From Actinomycetes bacterium (GTDB lineage Bacteria; Actinomycetota; Acidimicrobiia; Acidimicrobiales; Acidimicrobiaceae), in contig JAKCDL010000006.1 in NCBI GenBank assembly GCA_021841935.1, forward strand, positions 62,533 to 126,532: a DNA stretch of 64,000 bases, given 5' to 3'. Both the position numbers and the translations under genes were made by a program. Below the pieces are notes generated by a model. The model did not search any database and was not told the origin of the DNA. It worked only from the letters and a program-made list of their open reading frames with translations. Positions 18,010-27,312 of the stretch are shown here, piece after piece. Positions within the stretch are counted from its first letter, which is position 1. The number at the start of each line of letters is the position of its first letter.

Positions 18010-19446
18010 TTAGTGATTGACACCGACGGAGGGTTTGGGAAGGGCAATGGTGATTGCTGCACCGATTATCAGCATGATCAAATTGAATATCAGCGCATTG
18101 CCTCCCGCCTTTAGATAGGTCGAACCGTGGGCGAGGGAGTTGAAGAATATCGTTACAGAGGCTGCTACGCTTAGGGCGCTTCCGATGCGCTGAGACGTTT
18201 GAAGTAGGGCGGCCGAGACCCCCGCGTCCTTGCGCTCTATCGATCTAAGTAAGAAGTCTTGATTCGGTGCGATGAAGATTCCGTTGCCGATGCCTCCAAT
18301 AAAGAGAGGAATGGTTAGGTAAAGGGCGCTTATGTGGTGCATTGTGCTAAGTCGCAAGATGACCTCTGCCACTGAAATCGACGTAAAGAGAAGTCCAATT
18401 CCTAGATACAGGGTACCTTTACCGAGCTTCGATGAAAAGCGGTCACTGATGGATCCAAAAATTAAAGTTCCAATGGCAAATGGAGTTACCGTGAGCCCAG
18501 AGGCGAGGGCATCTCGATGTAGACCATCTTGCCATATCAGTGAGATTACAACAAAGATCGATGAGAAGGAGGAGAAGTAGATCATCGCAAGGCCGATGCC
18601 GATACTAAAGGATCTACTACGTGCGAGCCTTCCATCTACTAAAGCTTTATGTCCCCTCCTTTGGTACCTCTTCTCCCAGAGGTAAAAGGCGCCAAAGGCT
18701 GGTAGTGATGTAATTGCTACTTCGATAGTCCATAGGGGAAAGTTGGTAGAGCCGCCTTCGATGAGGAAGATAAAGACAAACGAGAGAGCTGCGGTGACGA
18801 TTGTAAGTCCGACTAGGTCAAGTTCGTTTTTGATGTTGGGCTTAACATTGGGGATCAATCGAATTGCAAGTGGAATGGCAAATATTCCGATGAGGAGGTT
18901 TACAAAGAAGACCAACCTCCACCCAACATTGCTCCCGAATCCAACGATGATAAGGCCGCCGATGACGGGGCCAGAAGCTGAAGAGATTCCAATTATGGTT
19001 CCAAGTATTCCAAATGCACGAGATCGAGCTTTGCCGGCAAAGAGAAGGGAAATGGTCGCCTGGATCGATGGGCCGAAGAGACCAGCCGACGCCCCCTGAA
19101 CTATACGAGCTGTAACGAGTTCAGAGGCGTTTATCGAAGAGCCACAGATGACCGAAGAGATAACAAAGAGTGAAAGCCCCGTTACGAAGAGTGGCTTGTG
19201 GCCGTAACGGTCGCCTAGTCGCCCAGCTGGTATGAGCATTAATCCAAATGCAAGGAGGTACCCTGAAACGATCCACTCTATCTGAGCAGCGCTTGGATGT
19301 ATCGAAGATCTTATGGAGGGGAGGGCAACATTTACGATAGTCGAGTCGACGATCGCCATAAATGTACCCGATAGAACTGTTATGAGTGCCTGCCAGGCCC
19401 GACGAGAGGGCGTCTCACTCTCAAGTTCTATCAGTGGCTTGGACAT
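18010..19446 (-). CDS. MFS exporter, DHA2 (EmrB/QacA) family
   Basis: 478-aa inner-membrane exporter of the same 14-TM family as the gene at 5168 but not a recent duplicate. The TM1 motif is DSTIVNVALPSI, motif A is GRLGDRYGHKP and the TM5 motif C region is SGPVIGGLIIVGF. The frame extends upstream to 19515, but that region holds the terminator of the preceding helicase gene, so ATG 19446 (MSKPLIELESE) is the likely start. Its substrate is unknown. A small hairpin (CTGTGAA/TTCACAG, 19465-19486) lies just upstream of the start. Confidence 0.88.
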   Translation of the reverse strand: MSKPLIELESETPSRRAWQALITVLSGTFMAIVDSTIVNVALPSIRSSIHPSAAQIEWIVSGYLLAFGLMLIPAGRLGDRYGHKPLFVTGLSLFVISSVICGSSINASELVTARIVQGASAGLFGPSIQATISLLFAGKARSRAFGILGTIIGISSASGPVIGGLIIVGFGSNVGWRLVFFVNLLIGIFAIPLAIRLIPNVKPNIKNELDLVGLTIVTAALSFVFIFLIEGGSTNFPLWTIEVAITSLPAFGAFYLWEKRYQRRGHKALVDGRLARSRSFSIGIGLAMIYFSSFSSIFVVISLIWQDGLHRDALASGLTVTPFAIGTLIFGSISDRFSSKLGKGTLYLGIGLLFTSISVAEVILRLSTMHHISALYLTIPLFIGGIGNGIFIAPNQDFLLRSIERKDAGVSAALLQTSQRIGSALSVAASVTIFFNSLAHGSTYLKAGGNALIFNLIMLIIGAAITIALPKPSVGVNH

Positions 19447-19490
19447 GGTTTCCGTTCTGGATTGCTGTGAAGAGAGTTTTTCACAGATTG

Positions 19491-19525
19491 AAAGGGTGGA
19501 TCGACTATTTGCCAATCCACCCTTT
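19491..19525 (-). terminator. Terminator after DEAD-box helicase gene
   Basis: Perfect 11-bp stem AAAGGGTGGAT/ATCCACCCTTT with a 13-base loop, 47 bases past the helicase stop. The T-run is short in both directions. Confidence 0.7.
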
Positions 19526-19572
19526 ACTTTGCAGCAATTTTGACCAATGCGATCTATCGCAAAGGTGATACT

Positions 19573-21078
19573 TTAGTAATTTCCGCGCCTAGCGGAGCGT
19601 CGGGAGCTGTCGTAATTTCCACGACTTCCATACGACGACTCTCCTGCGCCATCGCTCGCTCGGTATCCACCATCGTTAGAGCGGTATCCGCCTTCGCGTC
19701 GCCCATAGCTATCTCCGCGATTCGAACCTCTGTCTCGGGAGGGATAACGATCTCTCGATCCACCTTCGCCCTGTCCATAGGATCTATAACCACCATCGCG
19801 GTTAGAGTCACCCTGGCGCGAGTAGCTAGAGTTCGATCGGAACGGTCGATAGCCACTTCCACCACTGGTCCGGCCTCTAGCCGGACCTCTTGAATCGCTG
19901 AAGACTACCTCTTCTCCCTTGAACTCTTCGAGAGTTGCGATATTAGTTAGGGTTGGCTCCTCTGGATTTCCCATGAAGAGTTGCTGGGGTAGACCAAGAT
20001 CCTTTTGGAGGCCGTTGACGGTTCTCATCTGCGACCTACGAAGGAGGGTTACGACAGCTCCAGTAGTACCGGCGCGCGCGGTTCGACCGGAGCGGTGGAT
20101 GTAGGCTTTGTGGTCGTCTGGAAGCTCGTAGTGGACCACAAGGTCAAGGCCCGCTACGTCAATTCCTCTTGCCGCCACATCTGTGGCTACGAGGATCGAC
20201 GTTGATCCCTTTGCGAATCGATGCAGAACCCTCTCTCGAGCGCTCTGTCGCATGTTTCCGTGGAGGGCATCTACGTTAATCCCCTCACCATTTAGGTCAT
20301 CGGCGAGTCGATCTGCGTTGTCACGGGTACGGACGAAGATGATCGCCTTTCGAGCCGTCGAAGTGACCTGCTTTACGATCTCTAGTTTGTCGTTGTCGTG
20401 GGTTACTAGGAAGTAGTGGCTCATGTTGTCGAGCGACCGAGTTTCAGCCTTGATTTCATGGTGAATTGGTGAACTCATATAGCGATTTACGATCTTTCGA
20501 ACGTCTCCATCGAGTGTGGCGCTAAAGAGCATCGTTTGGTGGTTCTCTGAGAGGCTAGAGAGGATCTCTTCAACTGGTGGAAGGAACCCCATATCTGCCA
20601 TTCTGTCAGCTTCATCAATTACGACTGTGGTGACATCACTCAATTCGATAGCTCGCCTGTCCATGAGGTCCATTAGTCGACCTGGTGTTGCGACAACTAC
20701 CTCAACGCCTCTTTGTAGGTCTCGAATTTGGCGATCGATAGACGATCCGCCATAGATTGCGCCTATTCGAGGAAGTCCTCTTCTAGGGTGGCCGAGCATC
20801 GAAAGGAAGACGTCGCGAACTTGAAGTGCGAGCTCGCGCGTAGGAACCAAAATGAGAGCATAAGGACGGTTTGGCGCAGATCGCGGAGCTCTTTGGAGTA
20901 CCGGAATGAGAAACGCCAAGGTCTTTCCAGAGCCAGTTCCAGCCATAGCTAGAACATCTAAACCTTGGAGAGCATCTGGAATGACTACTTTTTGAATCTC
21001 AGTTGGTTCGAGAATATTGTTTTCAGCAAGGCGAGTTGAGATGTGGCTAGCCACACCTAGGTCATTGAAGGTGATCAT
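19573..21078 (-). CDS. DEAD-box RNA helicase with RG/RGG-rich disordered tail
   Basis: 501-aa ATP-dependent RNA helicase. Motifs in order are Q motif EPTEIQ, Walker A AGTGSGKT, PTRELA, TPGRL, DEAD, SAT, then RecA2 motifs with HGNMRQ, ARGIDVAG and HRSGRTARAG. From about residue 400 the tail is rich in Gly, Arg, Ser and Tyr with repeated GGYRS and SRDRG-like units, a disordered RNA-binding region common in cold-shock and ribosome-biogenesis helicases of this group. It is followed by a strong hairpin. A 670-base gene-poor region lies upstream and may contain a long leader. Confidence 0.93.
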   Translation of the reverse strand: MITFNDLGVASHISTRLAENNILEPTEIQKVVIPDALQGLDVLAMAGTGSGKTLAFLIPVLQRAPRSAPNRPYALILVPTRELALQVRDVFLSMLGHPRRGLPRIGAIYGGSSIDRQIRDLQRGVEVVVATPGRLMDLMDRRAIELSDVTTVVIDEADRMADMGFLPPVEEILSSLSENHQTMLFSATLDGDVRKIVNRYMSSPIHHEIKAETRSLDNMSHYFLVTHDNDKLEIVKQVTSTARKAIIFVRTRDNADRLADDLNGEGINVDALHGNMRQSARERVLHRFAKGSTSILVATDVAARGIDVAGLDLVVHYELPDDHKAYIHRSGRTARAGTTGAVVTLLRRSQMRTVNGLQKDLGLPQQLFMGNPEEPTLTNIATLEEFKGEEVVFSDSRGPARGRTSGGSGYRPFRSNSSYSRQGDSNRDGGYRSYGQGEGGSRDRYPSRDRGSNRGDSYGRREGGYRSNDGGYRASDGAGESSYGSRGNYDSSRRSARRGNY

Positions 21079-21720
21079 TATTTCTTTCGTCTATGGGTAC
21101 GGTATGTGGGACAACCGCCTCACCGACTCAGACGAGAAGGAAATTGATCGAGTGGATGCCCTATGACTCACGTGAGTCCGACCGACACATCAAGTATATG
21201 GCTTGGTTACATAACTTCGGCAGGCTAGTGACCTCCTTCACCTTACGACTTCGTTGAAGGTGCAAAGTTGGCAAAGGCTGAATTGGGTTAGGTTACTATC
21301 GGTGATATCGGCTCATCTAGATGTACTTTTAGTCATCGCCAGAGTGCGCATGGTCCTCTGGCGCTGCGAGATTTACTGATAGCGAGTGGATTAGACGAAG
21401 GCAAAAGGCTAGCTTGTCGTGCATTTTGAGATTTGCAGATCCCATGAGAGCTCAAATATCAGCTCTATCTAGGGGCGGTGCTTACGAATCTGTTGCATCG
21501 TGATTTTGACAATGTGTTGTTCGCTATTGCGGAAATACATGGCCTTGCAAGTGGAAATAGGGCAGATCGTTATTTACCAATGGCAAATACGACAGAATTT
21601 GTAACGCTATTGACCCTTTAGGCGGCAACGATAGATAGACAGGTTAAAGGTGGCTTTGACACCCCATCGCAGACCTAACCATTTGCCTCGGTGCCTGGAG
21701 CCATGATTTTGGTCGCTTGG
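21079..21720. other. Gene-poor region with possible degenerate coding fragments
   Basis: No intact gene. On the plus strand one continuous frame from about 21285 to 21620 is protein-like (it includes GPLALRDLLIASGLDEGKRL and, later, NVLFAIAEIHGLASGNRADR) but is broken by two in-frame stops near 21427 and 21446. It may be a decayed gene. I cannot assign a family. The left part presumably holds the helicase promoter (minus strand). Confidence 0.3.
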
Positions 21721-21744
21721 CTACTCACTTAGCTACTCACTTAG
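21721..21744. repeat. Two tandem 12-bp repeats
   Basis: CTACTCACTTAG occurs twice in tandem, followed by a partial third copy (CTAC), just past the stop of the GATase gene. Confidence 0.6.
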
Positions 21745-21751
21745 CTACCAA

Positions 21752-22450
21752 TTAGCGCGCTACGAAATTTTTATGGAAGTTTCGTACTAACTGGTGGCTT
21801 CGCAAACGAGACTCCTCTAGCGTTAGTATTGTTTGGGCGACTACTCTTTCGAGGTCGATTCCGATAGCTTCTGCCTCTTCGCGCCCTCCGTTATCGACCC
21901 ACTTAGTCAATGCTTCGAGCTCTACCTCTGGATGAAATTGGAGAGCCAACGACCTTTCAATTGAAAATGCTTGGTTTGCTGCTCCGTTGAAAGCCAATTC
22001 GAGTGCCCCTCTCGGAGTGTCAAAGCAGTCACCATGCCACTGAAAGTACGGTCCAGAGGGGATTATTGACTCATCCGTCGAGGTGACGTAGTGCCAGCCA
22101 ATCTCTTTTGCCAAAGAGGCTCGAACGTTTGCGCCATTCGCCTTTGCCAGAAGTTGTCCCCCAAAGCAAATTCCTAATATCGGTTGGTTGAGCTCCTGGG
22201 ACTGTCTTATCATGGAGATCTCTTTATTAACCCACGGAAGTGACTCGTCGTATACCGCCCATGGAGCACCAAGGTAGATTACGATATCGAAGCTTGTCTG
22301 ATCTGGAAACTCAACCTCAAGATATGGATTTGTGAAGTTCTCCTCTTTTACCACTACAAACTCTTCGATGTCGTATCCCAAATCTGAAATTGCCTCACCG
22401 ACGTGTCCGAGGGGAGAAAGGTGGTCGTGTTCAATAAAGAGGGCCTTCAT
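21752..22450 (-). CDS. Class I glutamine amidotransferase-like protein (GATase1)
   Basis: 232-aa protein of the GuaA-N-like, stand-alone GATase1 group. The nucleophile elbow is GICFGGQLLA (C95) and the catalytic His/Glu pair lies in QFHPEVE (H173, E175), so the triad is intact. Relatives hydrolyse glutamine or gamma-glutamyl compounds; no synthetase partner is next to it. The open frame reaches 22603, but the family N-terminus begins MKALFIEHDHLSPLGHVGE, so ATG 22450 is chosen although its ribosome-binding site is weak. Confidence 0.82.
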   Translation of the reverse strand: MKALFIEHDHLSPLGHVGEAISDLGYDIEEFVVVKEENFTNPYLEVEFPDQTSFDIVIYLGAPWAVYDESLPWVNKEISMIRQSQELNQPILGICFGGQLLAKANGANVRASLAKEIGWHYVTSTDESIIPSGPYFQWHGDCFDTPRGALELAFNGAANQAFSIERSLALQFHPEVELEALTKWVDNGGREEAEAIGIDLERVVAQTILTLEESRLRSHQLVRNFHKNFVAR

Positions 22451-23097
22451 ATCCGTTCCTGTTTTCCATACATTTTCTATCTCTAGGATAGCTTTTAGCT
22501 TTAGAAATTTCGTATTTGTGGCCCTAGATTGTCTCCTTGGCGGTATCGAGGAAAATATAGTCTTCATAGCTTCAACATTCACCGAACAAGACCTATGAAT
22601 CACCTTGTGGGACGCAGATGCTATTAAGTGTCCTACGGTCCAAATCGAATGAGAGCTGGCCTCTTCAAGAAATATTACGACTTAGAACGAACTTCCTTGG
22701 GTGGTGCCGCTAACCGGTCGTACTTGCAGGTTTGTAATGGATAAAAGTCGATCAGCTTCCTATAGCGAATGTGTTCTAAGGGTGCTCTCTAGCCAAAGAC
22801 CCTGAGGCGTCGACAAGGAGCGTTTGCTAAATTGCACTTTGCTTTTTGATTTGCTGAAAGCGACATCTCAGCCTCGCCATTCATCAATGAGATTACAGAT
22901 TTGTAAATTCGTTCTATTCCAAGGATGTCACCACGGAAGACCATATCACAGTGGGTTTTTGGTGGGTTAGTTTCATTTAGAAATTCTCTAATTTTTGTAA
23001 AAGAATTTCATAGTTTATTCCGATACGTTAACTCAGAGTTTTGCTAGCGGCCAAACGGTGTTATTGACCTTCCGTTTTAGCTAAAGAGGGGATGAAG
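22451..23097. other. Gene-poor region, possible small ORF
   Basis: No confident gene. On the minus strand an ATG at 22944 opens 51 codons to a stop at 22789-22791 (beginning MVFRGDILGIERIYKSVISL) with gene-like composition but no recognisable family and no clear ribosome-binding site. The right part is A/T-rich and likely holds the promoter of the chemotaxis-type gene. Confidence 0.25.
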
Positions 23098-23766
23098 ATG
23101 GCGGATTTAAGAGGTGCTACTGCGACTCGAGGTGCTGAGTTCCAATACATATTGGATGCCACTGAGCAGATGAGCCAGGCAACATCTGAAGTGGCGATGA
23201 TGGCCCAAGAGTCTGCGAAGACGGCCAAAGAGGCGATTGATGCTTCATCGGAAGGGCAGCGAGCAGCAGAACGCGCTTCGGCTGCAATGGAAGAGGCTGC
23301 TCGTTACGTTGCGGACTCGGAGGCTCGAATTAGAGGCTTCTCTGAGAAGATGGAGGCGATCGATACAACCGTTACCGCTATAAAGTCGATAGCCGATCAG
23401 ACAAACTTGTTGGCTTTGAATGCAGCAATCGAAGCGGCTCGAGCTGGGTCGGCTGGACTTGGCTTTGCTGTCGTAGCGGACGAAGTTAGAAACCTGGCAG
23501 AGAGATCTAGACAGTCGGCAACGCAAATTACCTCGATGATCGGTGACATTCGTGACGATGCGCGCTCTTTAGTTGAGATTGTGACCTCTATTTTGGAGCG
23601 TACATCCGAGGGGGACGCCCTCATTCAAGATACGGTCCATAGCTTCGCGAATATCGTTGCTAAAGTCACCTCTAATGGAGAGCGATTTGAGCGTATCGCA
23701 GCTGCGATCGAGGAGCAGAGTGCAATGGCTTCGACTATAGCCTCGACCGTGAATCATCTTAAGTAG
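23098..23766 (+). CDS. Stand-alone cytoplasmic chemoreceptor signalling domain
   Basis: 222-aa soluble protein consisting of a methyl-accepting chemotaxis signalling coiled coil. The hairpin tip is intact: [18 protein letters not shown], then [20 protein letters not shown]. There is no TM segment, HAMP or sensor domain; the first 30 residues are too short for one. The ATG at 23092 touches the AGAGGGG ribosome-binding site, so the ATG at 23098 (MADLRG) is preferred. No che genes are in the window, so what it signals to is unknown. Confidence 0.85.
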   Translation: MADLRGATATRGAEFQYILDATEQMSQATSEVAMMAQESAKTAKEAIDASSEGQRAAERASAAMEEAARYVADSEARIRGFSEKMEAIDTTVTAIKSIADQTNLLALNAAIEAARAGSAGLGFAVVADEVRNLAERSRQSATQITSMIGDIRDDARSLVEIVTSILERTSEGDALIQDTVHSFANIVAKVTSNGERFERIAAAIEEQSAMASTIASTVNHLK

Positions 23767-23817
23767 AAGACGTCGGAAAGTACAACTCCATAGCGCACTT
23801 CGAGCTGGTTTTGACTT

Positions 23818-24744
23818 CTAACCGAGGTAAATCAGCTTCGAAAGGCCAATAGAGGTAAAAAAGCTGTTCAAGTAGACCGTTACGATTGAGAAGCGGTCGA
23901 AGGCTAATAGCAAACCAAAGACCAACAAAAATGTACCAGAGGCGACTGATAGGCCTCTGACGTGTCGTTTGATGAAGTCAAAGGAAGTTTTTAGCTTCGA
24001 AAATCCGAGTCCCATTGCCATGAATGGTACGCCCAACCCCAGTGAGTAGACGCCCAATAGTGAGGCGCCCTTTCCTATAGACCCCTGGGAGGCTGCGATA
24101 GAAAGTATCGATGAGAGGATGGGTCCGATGCATGGTGTCCAACCAAAGCCAAAGGCGCCGCCGGCGAGAAGTGGCCCAAAGGTACCAAGCCGTTTGAAGT
24201 TAGCGTGAAATCTGAATTCCCTAGCAAATATTGAACTTGAAGTAATGGAGCCAGCGATGATAAAGAGTCCCATCGCAGAGACTAACACGCCGCCGATTCT
24301 ACTTATCAAGATGTGATTTTGAAATATAGATCTTCCTAGAGCGGTGGCGGTCATTCCTAACACGACAAAGACAACAGTAAATCCAACGATAAATAGCGAC
24401 GTCGCTTTAGCTACTTGTAGATACGGTGACCCTTGGTTTGCCTTAGATACCTCCGCGGTGCTCTCAAGCCCTTGGCCTAAAGCTAGGGAGTGCTCTGCGG
24501 AGGCGGTTGCCTTTTGAACTTTGCCGTTTTTATCTTGGTCGTCCGCAAGAACAACTTGCGAACCGCTAGCGTTTACCGATTGGCGAACTTTGATGTTCTG
24601 TGATTGGCGCTCCTCGGCAACACTTCTTATATCTACCCCGGATATAACAGAGAGATATGCAGGTACAAGGGGAAGAACGCATGGGGAGGCAAAAGAGATA
24701 ACTCCACCACCAAATGCGACTATGTAACTTATGTCTGTAGCCAT
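23818..24744 (-). CDS. CcdA/DsbD-family thiol-disulfide transmembrane transporter
   Basis: 308-aa membrane protein that moves reducing equivalents across the membrane for cytochrome c maturation or disulfide handling. The two redox cysteines are C22 (SPCVLPLVPAY) and C205 (GWTPCIGPIL), in the two homologous halves of the DsbD beta fold. About 70 hydrophilic residues (roughly 37-108) are inserted after TM1, unusual for ordinary 220-240 aa CcdA proteins. No thioredoxin-like or cytochrome biogenesis gene is adjacent. A multi-TM SCO1 fusion is about 27 kb away. Confidence 0.85.
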   Translation of the reverse strand: MATDISYIVAFGGGVISFASPCVLPLVPAYLSVISGVDIRSVAEERQSQNIKVRQSVNASGSQVVLADDQDKNGKVQKATASAEHSLALGQGLESTAEVSKANQGSPYLQVAKATSLFIVGFTVVFVVLGMTATALGRSIFQNHILISRIGGVLVSAMGLFIIAGSITSSSIFAREFRFHANFKRLGTFGPLLAGGAFGFGWTPCIGPILSSILSIAASQGSIGKGASLLGVYSLGLGVPFMAMGLGFSKLKTSFDFIKRHVRGLSVASGTFLLVFGLLLAFDRFSIVTVYLNSFFTSIGLSKLIYLG

Positions 24745-24912
24745 CTAAACCTCAGTCTAAGGCGCGCACCTAACCCACTTACATTGGATTATGCACGAAG
24801 AGTCCAAATCTCACTCTAAAACCGAAAAACGATGGTTCTTAGTTCACCTCATCGGACTCTATTGGTATTCGTCGGCGACCGTCAGTTTGTTCTTAGAGAA
24901 GTTGCTAGAGGA

Positions 24913-25392
24913 TTAAATAGACGGGGTTAGTTGCAGGCTTACTTGCATCTGTGAAATTGGTTCAACGAAGTGAAGTTTGGCTGATGCGTCATCGACGGTG
25001 AATACTAAGTCAACCTCAGCCTTTGTCCAATCACTTAGTTGGCTAATGTGGCCAGTGTCGATTAGGTCAGAGAAGGCAACCCAGGTTCCAATGACCGAGC
25101 CACTGTCGTTGACCTTCTCGCCTGGCGCCAATCTTCCATCGGTAGGAAAGTCTCTCGTGTAACCGATTAGTACAGTTGAGTCGAGGTTCAAGACTCCCGT
25201 TAACCTAATGGTGTTTGTTCGTTTGTGATTCGTTGCAACGAGTCTCGCTCTTTCAAGACTGTGGCTCTTCGCGCGATTTGATCTCGCCAGCTCCATCTTT
25301 TTCTTGTGTCTCTCCCACCCTAGAAGTGGGCCGACCACGAGGAATATCATGCTCGCGATCGGTAGCGCAAAGCCAATTAAAGTACGAAACAT
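24913..25392 (-). CDS. Hypothetical single-pass membrane protein
   Basis: 159-aa protein with one N-terminal TM segment (FALPIASMIFLVVGPLLGW), a basic helix (RHKKKMELARSNRAKS) and a soluble domain of about 100 residues predicted mostly beta. The domain includes LTGVLNLDSTVLIGYTRDFP and WTKAEVDLVFTVDDASA. I do not recognise the family. The ATG is preceded by GGAGAAG at good distance. It is in the same orientation as the CcdA gene but separated by 168 bases, so it may be independent. Confidence 0.65.
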   Translation of the reverse strand: MFRTLIGFALPIASMIFLVVGPLLGWERHKKKMELARSNRAKSHSLERARLVATNHKRTNTIRLTGVLNLDSTVLIGYTRDFPTDGRLAPGEKVNDSGSVIGTWVAFSDLIDTGHISQLSDWTKAEVDLVFTVDDASAKLHFVEPISQMQVSLQLTPSI

Positions 25393-25680
25393 TCATCTTC
25401 TCCGGCGAAGTCGAGCCCAAGGAAAACCCCAGAAATTACCTACTAATTCACGAAGTATATTTATCATTCGATGCTATATTGCGTCAGATCTGAAAGAAAC
25501 CTGAGAAAATCCGATTCATTTTTTAACTCCACTTCAAATATTTAGGGGAAGTTGCGTGACTTCTTTGAATGGTGAGGTGATAGTGGGGCTGCCTAGTCAG
25601 TAATCGACAGTTTGCACTTAGGTGAATCGAGTAGTCGAAGTGCAGTTGATTTCATTTAGGGTTAGATAGACGGCGCCTTT
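25393..25680. other. Divergent promoter region
   Basis: A/T-rich DNA between the divergent genes at 25392 and 25738, with no ORF and no firm -35/-10 assignment. It ends at the inverted repeat described next. Confidence 0.3.
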
Positions 25681-25711
25681 ATATGGACGAGTGGGTCCCA
25701 CTCATCCATAT
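25681..25711. promoter_or_regulatory. Near-perfect 31-bp inverted repeat upstream of MBL hydrolase gene
   Basis: 15-base arms centred on T25696 pair except at one position: ATATGGA-C-GAGTGGG against CCCACTC-A-TCCATAT. There is no T-run after it. It could be an operator for the hydrolase-pgsA transcript or a 5' hairpin. It also shows that the upstream TTG frame start at 25711 is unlikely to be the translation start. Confidence 0.5.
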
Positions 25712-25737
25712 TGGTCGAAGCGGTGAATTTCGGGAAG

Positions 25738-26541
25738 ATGGAGTTTGGTTCATTGAAGGTAAACGTTCTGGGATCAGCTGGTTCTTACCAGAGTCCAACA
25801 AGACAGTGCTCTAGTTACTTAGTTACCTCAGGTGAAATAAGAATTGTATTAGACGCGGGTAATGGCTCGTTCGGTAACCTCCTTAAGGTCCAAGATCCCT
25901 TTGGCATCTCTGCTGTCTTTATCAGCCATCGCCACCACGATCACATGGTCGATCTGATATCCCTATATCACTTTCTCAAGTTCGTTCCGAATGTGACCAC
26001 TGCGAGGTCGAAGGTTCCCTTATTTGCCTCAAAGGATACCCATGAATTTATCTCCCACTTTGCAACAGGATCAATCTTCGACATCTTTGAGCGCAGGGTC
26101 GTTGAAGCTGGCGATATCGTTGAGATAGGTGGCGTAAAAGCTCTATTCGGAGCTGTAAATCATGTCCCTGGTTCACTTTCGATATCACTTACCAACCAAG
26201 AGGGGGAGTCTCTCTTCTACAGCGGTGACACTTCCTATAGTGACGAATTGGCCGATGCGATACCTGATCAATCGATTATCTTGACCGAGGCAACTTATTT
26301 AGTTCACAAAAGCGAAGTTGGAAGCGCTATCCATATGGACGGTGGCGACGTGGCCCGTCTTTGTCGTCGATCCCGCGCCGCAGGAGTGATCATCACTCAC
26401 GTCGCATATCCAAATGATCCGCAGGCAGTTGGCGAATTGGTCGTAAAAAACTTCTCCGGAACTGTCGAGGTTGCAAACGATCTTGACGTCTACGAGATCA
26501 AATCGGGTAAGCTCAGACGGCTAGCGCCCTCTGAGAGATGA
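25738..26541 (+). CDS. MBL-fold metallo-hydrolase (RNase Z-like)
   Basis: 267-aa metallo-beta-lactamase-fold hydrolase. The metal motif is HRHHDHMVD; further ligands are in NHVPGS, YSGDTSYS and ITHVAYP. The N-terminus KVNVLGSAGSYQSPTRQCSSY is typical of the RNase Z/phosphodiesterase-like MBL proteins beside actinobacterial rph/murI or pgsA genes. Its substrate (tRNA 3' end, cyclic nucleotide or other) cannot be decided. The start is ATG 25738 or TTG 25753; the latter has GGAG nine bases upstream and gives MKVNVLGSAGSY. It is 25 bases before pgsA. Confidence 0.82.
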   Translation: MEFGSLKVNVLGSAGSYQSPTRQCSSYLVTSGEIRIVLDAGNGSFGNLLKVQDPFGISAVFISHRHHDHMVDLISLYHFLKFVPNVTTARSKVPLFASKDTHEFISHFATGSIFDIFERRVVEAGDIVEIGGVKALFGAVNHVPGSLSISLTNQEGESLFYSGDTSYSDELADAIPDQSIILTEATYLVHKSEVGSAIHMDGGDVARLCRRSRAAGVIITHVAYPNDPQAVGELVVKNFSGTVEVANDLDVYEIKSGKLRRLAPSER

Positions 26542-26566
26542 ATTTAGGATAGCAAGTAACGACATT

Positions 26567-27190
26567 ATGGTGAGTAGTCCAAGCGGCAATGGCGAAGATA
26601 TCAATTCGAGTAGACGGTTTCTAACACTACCGAATGTAATTACACTTTCACGGTTGGCTCTACTTCCAGTTGCAATATATCTGGCAGTGGGTGAGCGGCA
26701 GTATATTATTGCGACCATCCTGATCGCCTTCATAGGTGCTACCGACTTTCTAGATGGTTATCTTGCTCGCAGATTGAATCAAGTCTCAGAGATTGGCAAG
26801 ATCATCGATCCAAGCGCTGATCGAATTGTGATACTTGCAATCGGGGTAACGGCATTGGTTCAGGGTTGGATACCTTGGTACTTGGCGATAGTTGTGCTCT
26901 TTAGAGAAGTTGCGATTTCAATCTTGACATCATTCGTCTTTAGCCGCTTCAAATATCGAATTGACGTTATATTCGCTGGCAAAGCGGGAACACTCGCCTT
27001 GCTATTCGCTTTACCTGGGATAATTCTCGGCCAGAGCAAGAGGCCAAATCTTCACATAGTCGCTGACGTGGCCATTGCCCTTACCGTCGTTGGTATCTCG
27101 ATCCTTTACTACGCGGGTTATTGGTACCTTTTCAAAGTATTGCTCCCTCTTCTCAGGGGAGCAGACCCAAATAAATTGTCGAAAAAGTAG
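26567..27190 (+). CDS. pgsA: CDP-diacylglycerol-glycerol-3-phosphate phosphatidyltransferase
   Basis: 207-aa integral membrane CDP-alcohol phosphotransferase, making phosphatidylglycerol phosphate or a related lipid. The whole D-x2-D-G-x2-A-R-x8-G-x3-D-x3-D signature is present, starting at DFLDGYLARR and ending GKIIDPSAD. The N-terminal LPNVITLSRLALLPVAIYL is characteristic of PgsA. CDP-alcohol transferases of actinobacteria also make phosphatidylinositol phosphate, so the acceptor is inferred from the PgsA-like N-terminus. It is probably cotranscribed with the MBL gene, and its position matches the conserved pgsA-gcvH-garA neighbourhood. Confidence 0.88.
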   Translation: MVSSPSGNGEDINSSRRFLTLPNVITLSRLALLPVAIYLAVGERQYIIATILIAFIGATDFLDGYLARRLNQVSEIGKIIDPSADRIVILAIGVTALVQGWIPWYLAIVVLFREVAISILTSFVFSRFKYRIDVIFAGKAGTLALLFALPGIILGQSKRPNLHIVADVAIALTVVGISILYYAGYWYLFKVLLPLLRGADPNKLSKK

Positions 27191-27312
27191 CAAATGCATA
27201 CAGTGCAATTCAAAATGATGTTACAAATTGACTAAAAGTATCTACGTTTATCTTTGTAGGTCCAAATAACCTAAGAAGAACATATTTGTGGGCTCAAGCG
27301 AGAGGGGATCGC

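Noticed and set aside
19554..19893. Open frames on both strands in the helicase tail region
   Set aside because: They are shadows of the low-complexity RG-rich coding sequence.
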